A stretch of 64,000 nt of DNA from DAHVFK01 sp963755395 (GTDB lineage: Bacteria; Pseudomonadota; Gammaproteobacteria; Burkholderiales; SG8-39). Location: the NCBI GenBank assembly GCA_963755395.1, contig CAVWJJ010000004.1:434001-498000 (forward strand), given 5' to 3'. A program made the translations under genes and the position numbers. The notes below the pieces were generated by a model. It saw nothing but the letters and a program-made list of their open reading frames with translations, made no database searches and was not told the DNA's origin. Below are positions 28,311 to 36,794 of the stretch, piece after piece; position 1 is the stretch's first letter, and each line of letters begins with the position of its first letter.

Positions 28311-28907
28311 TCAGAAAAGTTCGCCGATTCGTGAAAGCTGCCGCTCGGTGACGAGGCGCTCGGCGCGGATGATTGCCAGCAAGTCTCGCTTGGCAATGTC
28401 GAAGTCTTTGTTAATTATAACATAATCCGATTCCGGAACGTGCGCGATTTCGTCCCGCGCTGCCGCCATACGGCGCGCGATGACCTGGTCGCTGTCCTGG
28501 CCCCGAGTGCGCAGGCGACGCTCGAGCTCGCCCAGCGAGGGCGGCAGGAGAAAGATGCCGACGCACTCCGGCAGCAGCCGCCGCACCTGCTGCGCGCCCT
28601 GCCAGTCGATCTCGAGCACGAGGTCGTAGCCGCCTTCGAGCGCGCCGGTGATCGTCGCCTGCGAGGTGCCGTAGCGGTGGCCATGTACCTGCGCGCTTTC
28701 GAGGAATTCTCCGCGCTCGAGCATGGCAACGAAGCTGTCATCGTCCACGAAGTGATACTCGCGACCGTTCTTCTCGGCGGGCCGCGGCGGCCGTGTGGTG
28801 TAGGACACCGATAGCCTAAGGCGGGATTCTTCCGCCAGCACCGCGTTGATCAAGGAAGTCTTGCCGGCCCCGGAGGGCGCGGTGACGACGAAAAGAAGCC
28901 CCTTCAC
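28311..28907 (-). CDS. gmk: Guanylate kinase
   Basis: A 198-residue kinase converting GMP to GDP with ATP. The P-loop APSGAGKTSL lies near residues 8-17, SVSYTTRPPRPAEKNGREYHFV binds GMP, and IDWQGAQQVR follows. GTG 28907 gives the family N-terminus KGLLFVVTAPSG; the longer upstream frame does not look coding. It is 8 bases downstream of the yicC stop. Length is typical. Confidence 0.96.
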   Translation of the reverse strand: MKGLLFVVTAPSGAGKTSLINAVLAEESRLRLSVSYTTRPPRPAEKNGREYHFVDDDSFVAMLERGEFLESAQVHGHRYGTSQATITGALEGGYDLVLEIDWQGAQQVRRLLPECVGIFLLPPSLGELERRLRTRGQDSDQVIARRMAAARDEIAHVPESDYVIINKDFDIAKRDLLAIIRAERLVTERQLSRIGELF

Positions 28908-28915
28908 GCGTGTTC

Positions 28916-29782
28916 CTATTCTATGTTCTGCACCTGCTCGCGCATCTGCTCGATGAGCAGCTTGAGCTCGAGCGCGCAATCGGAAATCTTCTGGGTCGCC
29001 GCCTTCGAGGCGAGCGTATTCGCTTCGCGGTTGAGCTCCTGCGCCAGGAAATCGAGCCGCTTGCCCACAGCTCCGCCTTTCGCGAGCGCACGCTCGACCT
29101 CATCGAAATGGGTGGCCAGCCGGGTCAGCTCCTCGTCTACGTCCGTCTTCATGCTGAACACCGCGAGCTCGGCCCGGACTCGTTCGTCGTCTGCCGTACC
29201 AATGGCGTCGCGCAGCCTCTGGGCGAGCTTTTCCTGATAGACGGCCAGCGCCGCGGGCACCAGCGGCGCGACCTCCGACAGGCGGCGGCGCATCTCGCTC
29301 ACGCGCTCGCCGACGATCGCGGCCAGCCGCGCGCCCTCACGCGCGCGAGCGGCGAGCAACTCGTCCAAGGCCTCGCGGCCGAGCTGTTCGACTGTGGCGC
29401 GAGTTTGCTCCTCGTCCAGCGCGCTCTCCGACAGCACACCTGGCCAGCGCAGCACGTCGGCCACGCGCAGGGCGCCGGAACCGGGCAGCGCCTGCGCCGC
29501 CTGCGCCGCCAGGCGCGCGAGCTCTTCCAGTGCGGTGGGGTTGAGCGATTGCCGTCCGACGCGGGCAGTTCCCGCCGCGAAATACAGCCGACAGTCCACC
29601 TTGCCCCGCGCCAGCCGTGCGGTAACCATCTCGCGCAGCGCAGGCTCGAGCGCCCGCAACTCGTCCGCGACGCGAAACTGCAAGTCGAGGAAGCGCGAAT
29701 TCACGCTGCGCAACTCGAGGCCGAGGGTGCCGCGCGGTGTCTCGGTCGAGGCGACCGCGTATCCAGTCATGCTGTGAATCAT
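28916..29782 (-). CDS. yicC: YicC family endoribonuclease-like protein
   Basis: A 288-residue protein of the YicC family, whose E. coli member has been tied to RNA turnover. MIHSMTGYA at the start and the C-terminal block KGGAVGKRLDFLAQELNREANTLASK are diagnostic. ATG 29782 is chosen because it begins the conserved sequence; the frame is open for another 32 codons without similarity. The yicC-gmk order is widespread. It is divergent from the kinase gene, 84 bases away. Confidence 0.95.
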   Translation of the reverse strand: MIHSMTGYAVASTETPRGTLGLELRSVNSRFLDLQFRVADELRALEPALREMVTARLARGKVDCRLYFAAGTARVGRQSLNPTALEELARLAAQAAQALPGSGALRVADVLRWPGVLSESALDEEQTRATVEQLGREALDELLAARAREGARLAAIVGERVSEMRRRLSEVAPLVPAALAVYQEKLAQRLRDAIGTADDERVRAELAVFSMKTDVDEELTRLATHFDEVERALAKGGAVGKRLDFLAQELNREANTLASKAATQKISDCALELKLLIEQMREQVQNIE

Positions 29783-29866
29783 TGTGCGTGCCGATGCGGC
29801 GCGTAACGTCGAATAGTGCGCAACTGCGACCACGGTTTTCTGGAGGAAGCAGGTATCATAAGGTGG

Positions 29867-30823
29867 ATGCCAGCCCAAGCCAACCAGCCTTTACCGGAAG
29901 GCTACCAGCTGCTGAATTACCGATTGTTGAGGGTCCTTTCCTCGGGCGGCTTTTCCATCGTATACCTCGCGCACGACGAGAACGAGGTGCCACTGGCGAT
30001 CAAGGAGTACCTTCCGGCGCAGCTCGCGCTGCGCACCGGCAATCAGACATCGCCCAGCATCCCGGAGGAGAATCTCGCTACCTTCCGTTACGGCATGCGC
30101 TGCTTCTTCGACGAGGGAAGGGCGTTGGCGCGGCTGTCTCACCCGAACGTCGTGCGCGTGCTCAATTTTTTTCGCGCCAACGAGACTGTTTACCTGGTGA
30201 TGCGCTACGAGCGCGGACGCACGCTGCAGGAGCACGTTCACGCGCGCAGCGGTTCTCTACCAGAATCCTGGGTGCGTCGCACGTTCGCGCAGCTGCTGAA
30301 CGGCTTGCGCGAGGTGCACACTAACAAGATGCTCCACCTGGACATCAAGCCGGGGAACATCTACATCCGCAACGACGGCACACCAGTGCTGATCGATTTC
30401 GGCGCCGCGCGCCAGACGCTGACCGAGGAGGGGACCAAGCTTCCTCCGATGTACACCCCTGGTTACGCGTCGCCCGAGCACCACATGCGGCGCGAGCACC
30501 TGGGCCCGTGGAGCGACATCTACTCGGTCGGCGCGAGCATGTACGCCTGCCTCGCATTGGCGCCGCCCCAGCCCGCCGACAGCAGGCTCGAGCGCGACCG
30601 CGTGGTCCCGGCGCGCAAGGCCTGGGTCGGGCAGTACTCGGAGGACCTGCTGACCATCATCGACTGGTGCCTGCGGCTCGATCATCTGGAGCGGCCGCAA
30701 AGCGTGTTCGAGCTGCAGCAGGCGCTGCGCGGGCTCAAGGAGCCTGTGCTCAAGCAGCGCAGATGGCCGATCCTGGGCCAATTCATGGGCGCCGTGGCGA
30801 AACTACGCAAGCGCCGGGCATGA
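29867..30823 (+). CDS. Hanks-type serine/threonine protein kinase
   Basis: A 318-residue cytoplasmic kinase without a clear membrane segment. The glycine loop is LSSGGFSIVYLA, the ATP-binding Lys is in LAIKEYLPA, the catalytic loop is HLDIKPGNIYI (Asp of the HRD-type motif) and the metal-binding segment is IDFGAAR. The PGYASPEH activation-loop end is present. ATG 29867 follows AAGGTGG. The PP2C phosphatase gene follows after 12 bases, the usual kinase/phosphatase pair. Targets are unknown. Confidence 0.92.
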   Translation: MPAQANQPLPEGYQLLNYRLLRVLSSGGFSIVYLAHDENEVPLAIKEYLPAQLALRTGNQTSPSIPEENLATFRYGMRCFFDEGRALARLSHPNVVRVLNFFRANETVYLVMRYERGRTLQEHVHARSGSLPESWVRRTFAQLLNGLREVHTNKMLHLDIKPGNIYIRNDGTPVLIDFGAARQTLTEEGTKLPPMYTPGYASPEHHMRREHLGPWSDIYSVGASMYACLALAPPQPADSRLERDRVVPARKAWVGQYSEDLLTIIDWCLRLDHLERPQSVFELQQALRGLKEPVLKQRRWPILGQFMGAVAKLRKRRA

Positions 30824-30835
30824 CGCGCGGGGAAG

Positions 30836-31744
30836 ATGAAATACTCGATCGCCCAAGATAGTCGCGTCGGCGCGCGCCGCTACAACCAGGACCGCCTCGG
30901 GCACTGGGCGACGAGCGATGCCCTGCTAATGGTCGTCGCCGATGGAATGGGCGGTCATCTGCATGGCGAGATTGCGGCCCAACTCGCCCTCGAGTCTTTG
31001 GCGCAGGACTTCCAAAGCGAGGCGAAGCCGAGGCTGGCCGACCCCGACATGTTCTTGTTCCGCGGCCTTGCGCGCGCGCACGGCGCGATCGTTCGGGAGG
31101 CGCAGGAACGCGACCTGCGCGAAACACCGCGCACCGTCCTGGTGGCCTGCGTGGTGCAGGACGGCTACGCCTACTGGTCGCACGTGGGCGACTCGCGTCT
31201 GTATCTCATCCGCCGAGGCCGCGTGGCCGCGCGCACGAAGGATCACTCTCGCGTGCAGCAGCTGATCGACAAGGGCCAGCTGCGCGAGGAAGCGGTGCCC
31301 ACGCATCCCGAGCGCAACATCCTGACCCGCTGCCTTGGCAGCGAGCATGCGCCCAGGCTCGAGCCGGCCGCGAGCGCGCGGCTGGCAAAGGACGACCTGA
31401 TTCTGATGTGTTCGGACGGGCTGTGGGGACCGCTGAACGAGCGCCAGCTGCTGGACGGGCTGCGCGCACAGGACTTGCGCCTGGCGGTATCCGATCTGGC
31501 TAGCTTGGCCGAGGCGCGGGCAGGAAGGCAGTGCGATAATGTCTCCCTCCTGGCGATGGCGTGGGGCGAGGGCGACGTCGCTCCCGCCAACGAGCCGCTC
31601 ACGCTCCCGTTTCACGAGCTCCCGACGGACGTCCAGGATTTCACTGCCACCGAGCCTGATTTCATGCGCATGAGCGACGAAGACATCGAGCGCGAGATCG
31701 CCGAGATCAAGGCGGCGCTGCGCAAGCATTCCGGCGCGCCATGA
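30836..31744 (+). CDS. PP2C-family Ser/Thr protein phosphatase
   Basis: A 302-residue PPM phosphatase. Metal-binding motifs are VADGMGGHLHGE, HVGDSRLYLIR, CSDGLWG and QCDNVSLLAM, all intact, so it should be active with Mn2+ or Mg2+. Beyond the catalytic domain (about 1-245) is an acidic tail, DFMRMSDEDIEREIAEIKAA, which may form a helix. It probably opposes the kinase upstream. Its TGA overlaps the rph ATG, so expression is tied to RNA and nucleotide-pool enzymes. Confidence 0.93.
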   Translation: MKYSIAQDSRVGARRYNQDRLGHWATSDALLMVVADGMGGHLHGEIAAQLALESLAQDFQSEAKPRLADPDMFLFRGLARAHGAIVREAQERDLRETPRTVLVACVVQDGYAYWSHVGDSRLYLIRRGRVAARTKDHSRVQQLIDKGQLREEAVPTHPERNILTRCLGSEHAPRLEPAASARLAKDDLILMCSDGLWGPLNERQLLDGLRAQDLRLAVSDLASLAEARAGRQCDNVSLLAMAWGEGDVAPANEPLTLPFHELPTDVQDFTATEPDFMRMSDEDIEREIAEIKAALRKHSGAP

Positions 31745-32460
31745 CCCGTCCGGGCGGAAGGCAGCCACAGCAGCTTCGTCCCGTGCGCCTGCAGCGCGCC
31801 TGGACGCGCCACGCCGAAGGCTCCGTACTGGTCGAGTTCGGCGACACGCGCGTGCTGTGCACGGCCAGCGTGGAAGAGCGCGTGCCGCCGTTCCTGCGCG
31901 ACAAGGGGCGCGGCTGGCTGACGGCCGAATACGGCATGCTGCCGCGTGCAACCAATACGCGCTCGGAGCGCGAAGCGGCGCGCGGCAAGCAATCGGGCCG
32001 CACGCTGGAGATTCAGCGCCTCATCGGCAGGGCCTTGCGTGCCGTGGTCGACCTGGGTGCGCTGGGCGAGCGCACCATCCATGTGGATTGCGACGTGCTG
32101 CAGGCCGACGGGGGCACGCGCACCGCCGCCATCACCGGCGCCTTTGTCGCGGTCCACGACGCGCTCGGCTGGATGTTGGCGCGCGGCATGTTGCCGGCGC
32201 TGCCGGTGAAAGACTTCGTGGCCGCGGTATCGGTCGGAATCTACCGCGGGGCGCCTGTGCTCGACCTGGACTACGCCGAGGATTCGGCCTGCGACACGGA
32301 TATGAACGTCGTCATGACCGGGGCCGGGGGATTCGTCGAAGTGCAGGGAACGGCAGAGGGCGCGCCGTATTCGCGCGCCGAGATGGATTCCCTGCTGGCG
32401 CTTGCTTCGCGCGGCATCGTGGAGCTCGTGGGGCACCAGCGCCGCGCGCTCGGGCTGTGA
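31741..32460 (+). CDS. rph: Ribonuclease PH
   Basis: A 239-residue phosphorolytic exoribonuclease that trims tRNA 3' ends. RPGGRQPQQLRPV at the N-terminus, VLCTASVEERVPPFLRDKG, RSGRTLEIQRLIGRALRAV and the DVLQADGGTRTAAITGAF phosphate/RNA-binding region are all canonical. The ATGA overlap with the PP2C gene fixes the start. The stop overlaps the rdgB start as GTGA. Confidence 0.97.
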   Translation: MTRPGGRQPQQLRPVRLQRAWTRHAEGSVLVEFGDTRVLCTASVEERVPPFLRDKGRGWLTAEYGMLPRATNTRSEREAARGKQSGRTLEIQRLIGRALRAVVDLGALGERTIHVDCDVLQADGGTRTAAITGAFVAVHDALGWMLARGMLPALPVKDFVAAVSVGIYRGAPVLDLDYAEDSACDTDMNVVMTGAGGFVEVQGTAEGAPYSRAEMDSLLALASRGIVELVGHQRRALGL

Positions 32461-33065
32461 AGAAGCTCGTCCTCGCGTCCAACAATCCCGGCAAGCTACG
32501 CGAGATCGGTACGCTGCTGGCGCCGCTCGCGATCGAGGTGACTTCTCAGGCGGCGCTGGGGATCGGCGAGGCCGACGAGCCGCATGCCACCTTCCTCGAG
32601 AACGCGCTTGCCAAGGCCCGTCACGCGAGCCTCGCGTCGAGGCTGCCCGCGCTGGCGGACGACTCTGGGCTCTGCGTCGACGCGCTGGGCGGCGATCCGG
32701 GGGTGCTCTCCGCGCACTACGCCGGCAGGGACGGCTCGCGCGAGCAGCGCGATGCGCGCAACAACGCAAAGCTGCTCGGCGCGATGGCAGGAATCGGAGA
32801 CCGGCGCGCGCACTACCACTGCGTGCTGGTTCTGCTGCGGCGCGCCGACGATCCAGAGCCCCTCGTTGCGGAGGGCGTCTGGCGTGGCGAGATTGCCGCG
32901 GCGCCGCGCGGGACGGGGGGCTTCGGCTACGATCCGCTGTTTTATCTGCCGGCGCGGCGCTGTACCTCGGCGCAGCTCGACGCCGAGGAAAAGAACCGCA
33001 TTAGTCACCGGGGGCAGGCGCTTGCCAAGCTGCTCGCGCGCATGAGCGATGAAGATCGAGCTTGA
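32457..33065 (+). CDS. rdgB: Non-canonical purine NTP pyrophosphatase RdgB/HAM1
   Basis: A 202-residue enzyme that removes ITP, dITP and XTP from the nucleotide pool. LVLASNNPGKLREI at the start, ADDSGLCVDALGGDPGVLSA (catalytic Asp), GTGGFGYDPLFYLP and ISHRGQALAKL at the end are diagnostic. GTG 32457 overlaps the rph stop. The gene overlaps the hemW start by 17 bases. The rph-rdgB-hemW order is common in proteobacteria. Confidence 0.96.
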   Translation: MKKLVLASNNPGKLREIGTLLAPLAIEVTSQAALGIGEADEPHATFLENALAKARHASLASRLPALADDSGLCVDALGGDPGVLSAHYAGRDGSREQRDARNNAKLLGAMAGIGDRRAHYHCVLVLLRRADDPEPLVAEGVWRGEIAAAPRGTGGFGYDPLFYLPARRCTSAQLDAEEKNRISHRGQALAKLLARMSDEDRA

Positions 33066-34218
33066 TAATCCGCGCACGGTGCGGTTGGAGGTGCTCCCGC
33101 CACTCGCGCTCTACGTCCACATTCCGTGGTGCGTGCGCAAGTGTCCCTATTGCGATTTCAATTCGCACGAGCTGGGCTCGGATTTGCCGCAAGGCGAATA
33201 CGTCGACGCGCTGGTGGCCGACCTCGACGAGCTGCTGCCGTCGGTATGGGGCCGGCGACTGACCACGGTCTTCATCGGCGGGGGCACCCCGAGCCTGTTC
33301 TCGCCCGCCGCGATTGATCGCCTGCTGTCCGAGGTGCGCGCACGGCTGCCGCTCGAGCCGGAGGCGGAGGTGACGCTCGAGGCGAATCCGGGCACGGTCG
33401 AGGCGGCGCGCTTTCGCGGCTTGCGCGAAGCGGGCGTCAATCGCCTCTCGCTCGGGGTGCAGAGCCTGGACGATGGGATGCTGGCGGCGCTCGGCCGCAT
33501 CCACTCTGCGGACGAGGCGCGACGCGCCGTCGAGCTCGCGCTGCGCGAGTTCGACAACGTCAATCTGGACCTCATGTACGGCCTGCCCGGGCAGACGCTG
33601 GCCCAGGCGCGCGCCGACATCGGCGAGGCCGTGCGCTTCGGCACGCCGCACCTGTCGGCCTACCAGTTGACGATCGAGCCCAACACCGTGTTCTGGAGCA
33701 GGCGCCCGCGACTGCCGGAGCACGACCTGTGTGCCGACATGGGGCTGGCGGTGGAAGACACGCTCGGCGCGGCCGGCTTCGAGCACTACGAGACGTCGGC
33801 TTTCGCGCGCCCTGGGCGGCGCTCGCGCCACAACCTCAACTACTGGGAGTTCGGCGACTATATTGGAATCGGCGCGGGCGCTCACGGCAAGCTGAGCTTT
33901 CCGGATCGGGTGACCCGTCACGCCCGCATAAAGCAGCCGCGCGACTACCTCCGGGCACGCGGAAGCACGATCGCCGAACAAATCCGGGTCGAATCAGCCG
34001 AGCTGCCGTTCGAGTTCATGCTGAACGCGCTGCGCCTGACCGAGGGCTTTGCGGTAGACCTGTTCCGCGCCCGCACCGGACTGCCGCTCGGATCGATCGA
34101 GTCTGCGCTCGCGCAGGCCGAGGAGAGGGGCCTGCTTGAACGTGACTGGCTGCGCATCCGGCCCAGCGAGCGCGGGCGGCGCTTCCTTAACGAACTGGTC
34201 GAGCTGTTCCTCGCCTAG
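33049..34218 (+). CDS. hemW: HemW, radical SAM haem chaperone
   Basis: A 389-residue radical SAM protein of the HemN-like family. LYVHIPWCVRKCPYCDF carries the CxxxCxxC cluster motif, IGGGTPSLF the SAM-binding glycines, and NVNLDLMYGLPGQT and SAYQLTIEPNT are family blocks. The location after rph-rdgB favours HemW (haem chaperone) over oxygen-independent coproporphyrinogen oxidase HemN. The stop shares CTAG with the convergent trmB. Confidence 0.94.
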   Translation: MKIELDNPRTVRLEVLPPLALYVHIPWCVRKCPYCDFNSHELGSDLPQGEYVDALVADLDELLPSVWGRRLTTVFIGGGTPSLFSPAAIDRLLSEVRARLPLEPEAEVTLEANPGTVEAARFRGLREAGVNRLSLGVQSLDDGMLAALGRIHSADEARRAVELALREFDNVNLDLMYGLPGQTLAQARADIGEAVRFGTPHLSAYQLTIEPNTVFWSRRPRLPEHDLCADMGLAVEDTLGAAGFEHYETSAFARPGRRSRHNLNYWEFGDYIGIGAGAHGKLSFPDRVTRHARIKQPRDYLRARGSTIAEQIRVESAELPFEFMLNALRLTEGFAVDLFRARTGLPLGSIESALAQAEERGLLERDWLRIRPSERGRRFLNELVELFLA

Positions 34219-34886
34219 CCCCGGCGCCTGCGGAACAGGAGGTCGCGCACCGGGTGCCCGAGCGCGAGCCCGCGCTGCTCGAACTTCGTCAGTGGGCGGT
34301 GCCCCGGGCGCTCGGCAAATCCCTGGGCCGTGTTTTCCAGCAGGGGCTCGCCGGACAGCACCGCCAGGATTTGCTCCGCGTACTCCTGCCAGTCGGTTGC
34401 CACGTGCAGGTATCCGCCCGGCGCCAGCCTGCGCGCGGCGAGCGCAACGAATGCCGGTTGAACCAGGCGGCGCTTGTGATGGCGCTTCTTGGGCCAGGGA
34501 TCGGGAAAGAACAGATGCACCCCGGCGAGCGATGCTTCGGCGACCATGTGCTCGAGCACCTCGACCGCGTCGTGCCGGATCACGCGCAGGTTGCCGAGCT
34601 GTTCGGCCTCGATGCGATTGAGCAGGCTACCGACGCCCGGACCGTGCACTTCGACCGCGATGAAATCGGTGTCCGGCTGGGCCGCGGCGATTGCCGCAGT
34701 TGTCTCGCCCATTCCCGACCCGATCTCGAGCACGAGCGGCGCGCGGCGACCGAACATTTGCCGTGGATCGATCGGATGCGGCGAATAGCGCAGCCCGTGG
34801 CGCGCGTAGAGGGTATCGAGTGCGCGCTGCTGGGCAGCCGAGGTCCTGCCCTGGCGCAGGACGAAGCTGCGAATCGGGCGGGTCAC
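34215..34886 (-). CDS. trmB: tRNA (guanine-N7-)-methyltransferase TrmB
   Basis: A 223-residue SAM-dependent enzyme making m7G46 in tRNA. VLEIGSGMGETTA is the SAM loop, IAVEVHGPGVGSLL follows, and LFFPDPWPKKRHHKRR with HVATDWQEYAEQ are TrmB signatures. GTG 34886 overlaps the thiG stop as GTGA and gives the expected N-terminus (TRPIRSFVLRQGR). It is the last gene of thiS-thiG-trmB. Confidence 0.96.
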   Translation of the reverse strand: MTRPIRSFVLRQGRTSAAQQRALDTLYARHGLRYSPHPIDPRQMFGRRAPLVLEIGSGMGETTAAIAAAQPDTDFIAVEVHGPGVGSLLNRIEAEQLGNLRVIRHDAVEVLEHMVAEASLAGVHLFFPDPWPKKRHHKRRLVQPAFVALAARRLAPGGYLHVATDWQEYAEQILAVLSGEPLLENTAQGFAERPGHRPLTKFEQRGLALGHPVRDLLFRRRRG

Positions 34887-35692
34887 GCAGCCTTGGGCTG
34901 CGAGGACGTGATCGTTCCTGCGGTGGGAGAGGACGGCGTCGCGGCGTAGAGCTTCTTCGGCATGCGGCCGGCGAGGAATGCCTCTCTGCCGGCTTGCACG
35001 GCCTTCTTCATCGCCTGCGCCATCATGACCGGATTCTTGGCCGCCGCGATCGCGGTGTTCATCAGCACGCCGTCGCAGCCGAGCTCCATGGCGATGGAGG
35101 CATCCGACGCCGTGCCGACGCCTGCGTCCACCAATACCGGCACGCCGACGCGCTCGATCACCAGCTGCAGGTTCCACGGATTGAGGATTCCCATGCCTGA
35201 GCCGATCAGCGACGCGAGCGGCATCACTGCGACGCAGCCCATGTCCTCGAGCATCTTGGCCTGAATCGGATCGTCCGAGCAGTACACCATCACGTCGAAG
35301 TCTTCTTTGACCAGCTGCTTCGCCGCAGCCAGCGTCTCGGGCATGTTCGGGTAGAGCGACTGCGGATCGCCGAGCACCTCGAGCTTGACCAGCTTGTGTC
35401 CGTCGAGCAGCTCGCGCGCCAGGCGCAAGGTGCGGATCGCGTCCTGCGCGCTGTAGCAGCCGGCCGTGTTCGGCAGGTAGGTGAACCTCGACGGCGGCAG
35501 AAAATCGAGCAGCGAGGGCTCGCCGGCAGTCTGGCCGATGTTGGTGCGGCGGATCGCGACGGTGACGATTTGCGCGCCCGAGGCCTCGATCGCGGCGCGC
35601 GTTTCGGCGAAGTCCTTGTACTTGCCGGTCCCGACCAGGAGGCGGGAGGAATAGGACCGTCCCGCGACGACCAGCTCGTCTTGACTAGACAT
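34883..35692 (-). CDS. thiG: Thiazole synthase ThiG
   Basis: A 269-residue TIM-barrel enzyme that forms the thiazole phosphate of thiamine from DXP, glycine-derived dehydroglycine and ThiS thiocarboxylate. The Schiff-base Lys is in LVKLEVLGDPQSL, NTAGCYSAQDAIRTLRLARE is diagnostic, and VLVDAGVGTASDASIAMELG is the phosphate site. It lies 2 bases after thiS. No TPP riboswitch is visible upstream of the pair. Confidence 0.97.
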   Translation of the reverse strand: MSSQDELVVAGRSYSSRLLVGTGKYKDFAETRAAIEASGAQIVTVAIRRTNIGQTAGEPSLLDFLPPSRFTYLPNTAGCYSAQDAIRTLRLARELLDGHKLVKLEVLGDPQSLYPNMPETLAAAKQLVKEDFDVMVYCSDDPIQAKMLEDMGCVAVMPLASLIGSGMGILNPWNLQLVIERVGVPVLVDAGVGTASDASIAMELGCDGVLMNTAIAAAKNPVMMAQAMKKAVQAGREAFLAGRMPKKLYAATPSSPTAGTITSSQPKAA

Positions 35693-35694
35693 GT

Positions 35695-35898
35695 TCAGCC
35701 TCCACCCACCGCCACCACGATTTCCAGCGCGTCGCCGTCCGCCACCTGCGTCGCCGCATGCGCGCTCTTGGGCACGATTTCGCCGTTGCGCTCGACCGCG
35801 ACCTTCTTGCCCGCGAGGGCCAGGTGCGCGATCAGCTCTTGCACCACGAGCGGGCGCTCGAAGCGGTGCGGCGCGCCGTTAACGGTCACCCGGATCAT
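35695..35898 (-). CDS. thiS: Sulfur carrier protein ThiS
   Basis: A 67-residue ubiquitin-like protein whose C-terminal Gly-Gly (AVGGG) is thiocarboxylated and donates sulfur to ThiG. VTVNGAPHRFE at the start and VAVERNGEIVPKSAHAATQV in the middle match the family. The order thiS-thiG is standard. The adenylating enzyme ThiF is not in the window. Confidence 0.93.
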   Translation of the reverse strand: MIRVTVNGAPHRFERPLVVQELIAHLALAGKKVAVERNGEIVPKSAHAATQVADGDALEIVVAVGGG

Positions 35899-35937
35899 GG
35901 GTGAAATTCTACAACGGCCCCGGGGGGCCGGCGGCGC

Positions 35938-36327
35938 TCAGAGGGCGGCCATCACTCGCTCGAGCCTGCCGCGCACCTCTGCCGCGAGAGAATCGACTTC
36001 GGGTCGGTCGACCAGCTGCAGCACCGCATTCGGGTCCATGAATTCGACCCGCGTATTGCCGCCGGCGTCCTGACGCACCACCACGTTGCACGGCAGGAGC
36101 ACCCCGATTTCGGGCTCGGCTGCGATCGCCTGGCTGGCGAGATGTGGATTGCAGGCGCCGAGGATCTCGTAGGGTGGCAGGTCGAGGCCGAGCTTCTTCT
36201 TCATGGTTGCCGACACGTCGATTTCGGTCAATACGCCGAAGCCCTCCTTCGACAGCGCTTCAGTCACTTTCTTCACCGCGGCGGCCTGGTCCAAGGACAC
36301 GGTCTTGCCGAATGCGTACCTGCTCAT
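35938..36327 (-). CDS. DUF302 family protein
   Basis: A 129-residue DUF302 domain protein. The family pattern is visible in YAFGKTVSLDQAAAVKKVTEAL, EGFGVLTEIDVSATMKKKLG, YEILGACNPHLA and LLPCNVVVRQ. The molecular function is unknown, though the family is widespread in bacteria using sulfur or facing metal stress. A clear GGGAGAAACCC ribosome binding region precedes ATG 36327. It is divergent from tRNA-Gly. Confidence 0.9.
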   Translation of the reverse strand: MSRYAFGKTVSLDQAAAVKKVTEALSKEGFGVLTEIDVSATMKKKLGLDLPPYEILGACNPHLASQAIAAEPEIGVLLPCNVVVRQDAGGNTRVEFMDPNAVLQLVDRPEVDSLAAEVRGRLERVMAAL

Positions 36328-36369
36328 GGGGTTTCTCCCGCTTGCGCCAATTGATTAGAATTGGGGCGC

Positions 36370-36443
36370 GCGGGTGTAGTTCAATGGCAGAACGGCAGCT
36401 TCCCAAGCTGCATACGAGGGTTCGATTCCCTTCACCCGCTCCA
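36370..36443 (+). tRNA. tRNA-Gly (anticodon CCC)
   Basis: A 74-base tRNA with encoded CCA at 36441-36443. Acceptor arms GCGGGTG and CACCCGC pair fully, the D-arm is TAGTTCAATGGCAGAAC, the anticodon loop is TTCCCAA and the T-arm is GAGGGTTCGATTCCCTT. It closely resembles the E. coli glyU type. A TAGAAT at 36356-36361 is a likely -10 element; no good -35 is visible. Confidence 0.96.
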
Positions 36444-36462
36444 GGCCCTGGCCGGATCGGCC

Positions 36463-36687
36463 TCAACCGACCAGCAGGTCGACTCTGGCGAAGCGCTCGG
36501 CCGAGGTATAGGCGGGGGCGTAGAGATAGCCGAGTCGCGGCGTGTCGACCGCTGCGCGCACCACGATGTAGGTTTCCTTGCAGGCGACGCCCTGCTCGCG
36601 CAGCCTGGCGCACTCGGCCGGCGTGACACGGCGCCCGTAGCCGCCGAAGGGAATCTCGGACTCCAGAATGCCCAGAAGCTTGTCCAT
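36463..36687 (-). CDS. Small hypothetical protein, weakly supported
   Basis: A 74-residue frame on the minus strand from ATG 36687 to the stop at 36463. It encodes a mixed soluble sequence (LESEIPFGGYGRRVTP, CARLREQGVACKETYIVVR), with two Cys and no membrane segment. I do not recognise it. No good ribosome binding site precedes the ATG, and the frame is open further upstream, so the start may be a GTG near 36730. It lies between tRNA-Gly and the DUF481 gene and could be real or chance. Confidence 0.35.
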   Translation of the reverse strand: MDKLLGILESEIPFGGYGRRVTPAECARLREQGVACKETYIVVRAAVDTPRLGYLYAPAYTSAERFARVDLLVG

Positions 36688-36794
36688 GACGCCGAGTTGC
36701 TGTTCCGTGCATTGCTTTATAGCTCGCACGACACGCCGCAACCAGGAACTTTGCAAAGTTCCGCGGTCAATTTGTGTCAGGCCGCCGCCCGGAT

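Noticed and set aside
35899..35937. TPP riboswitch ahead of thiS
   Set aside because: Only 39 bases separate thiS from the DUF302 stop and they contain no thi-box pattern.
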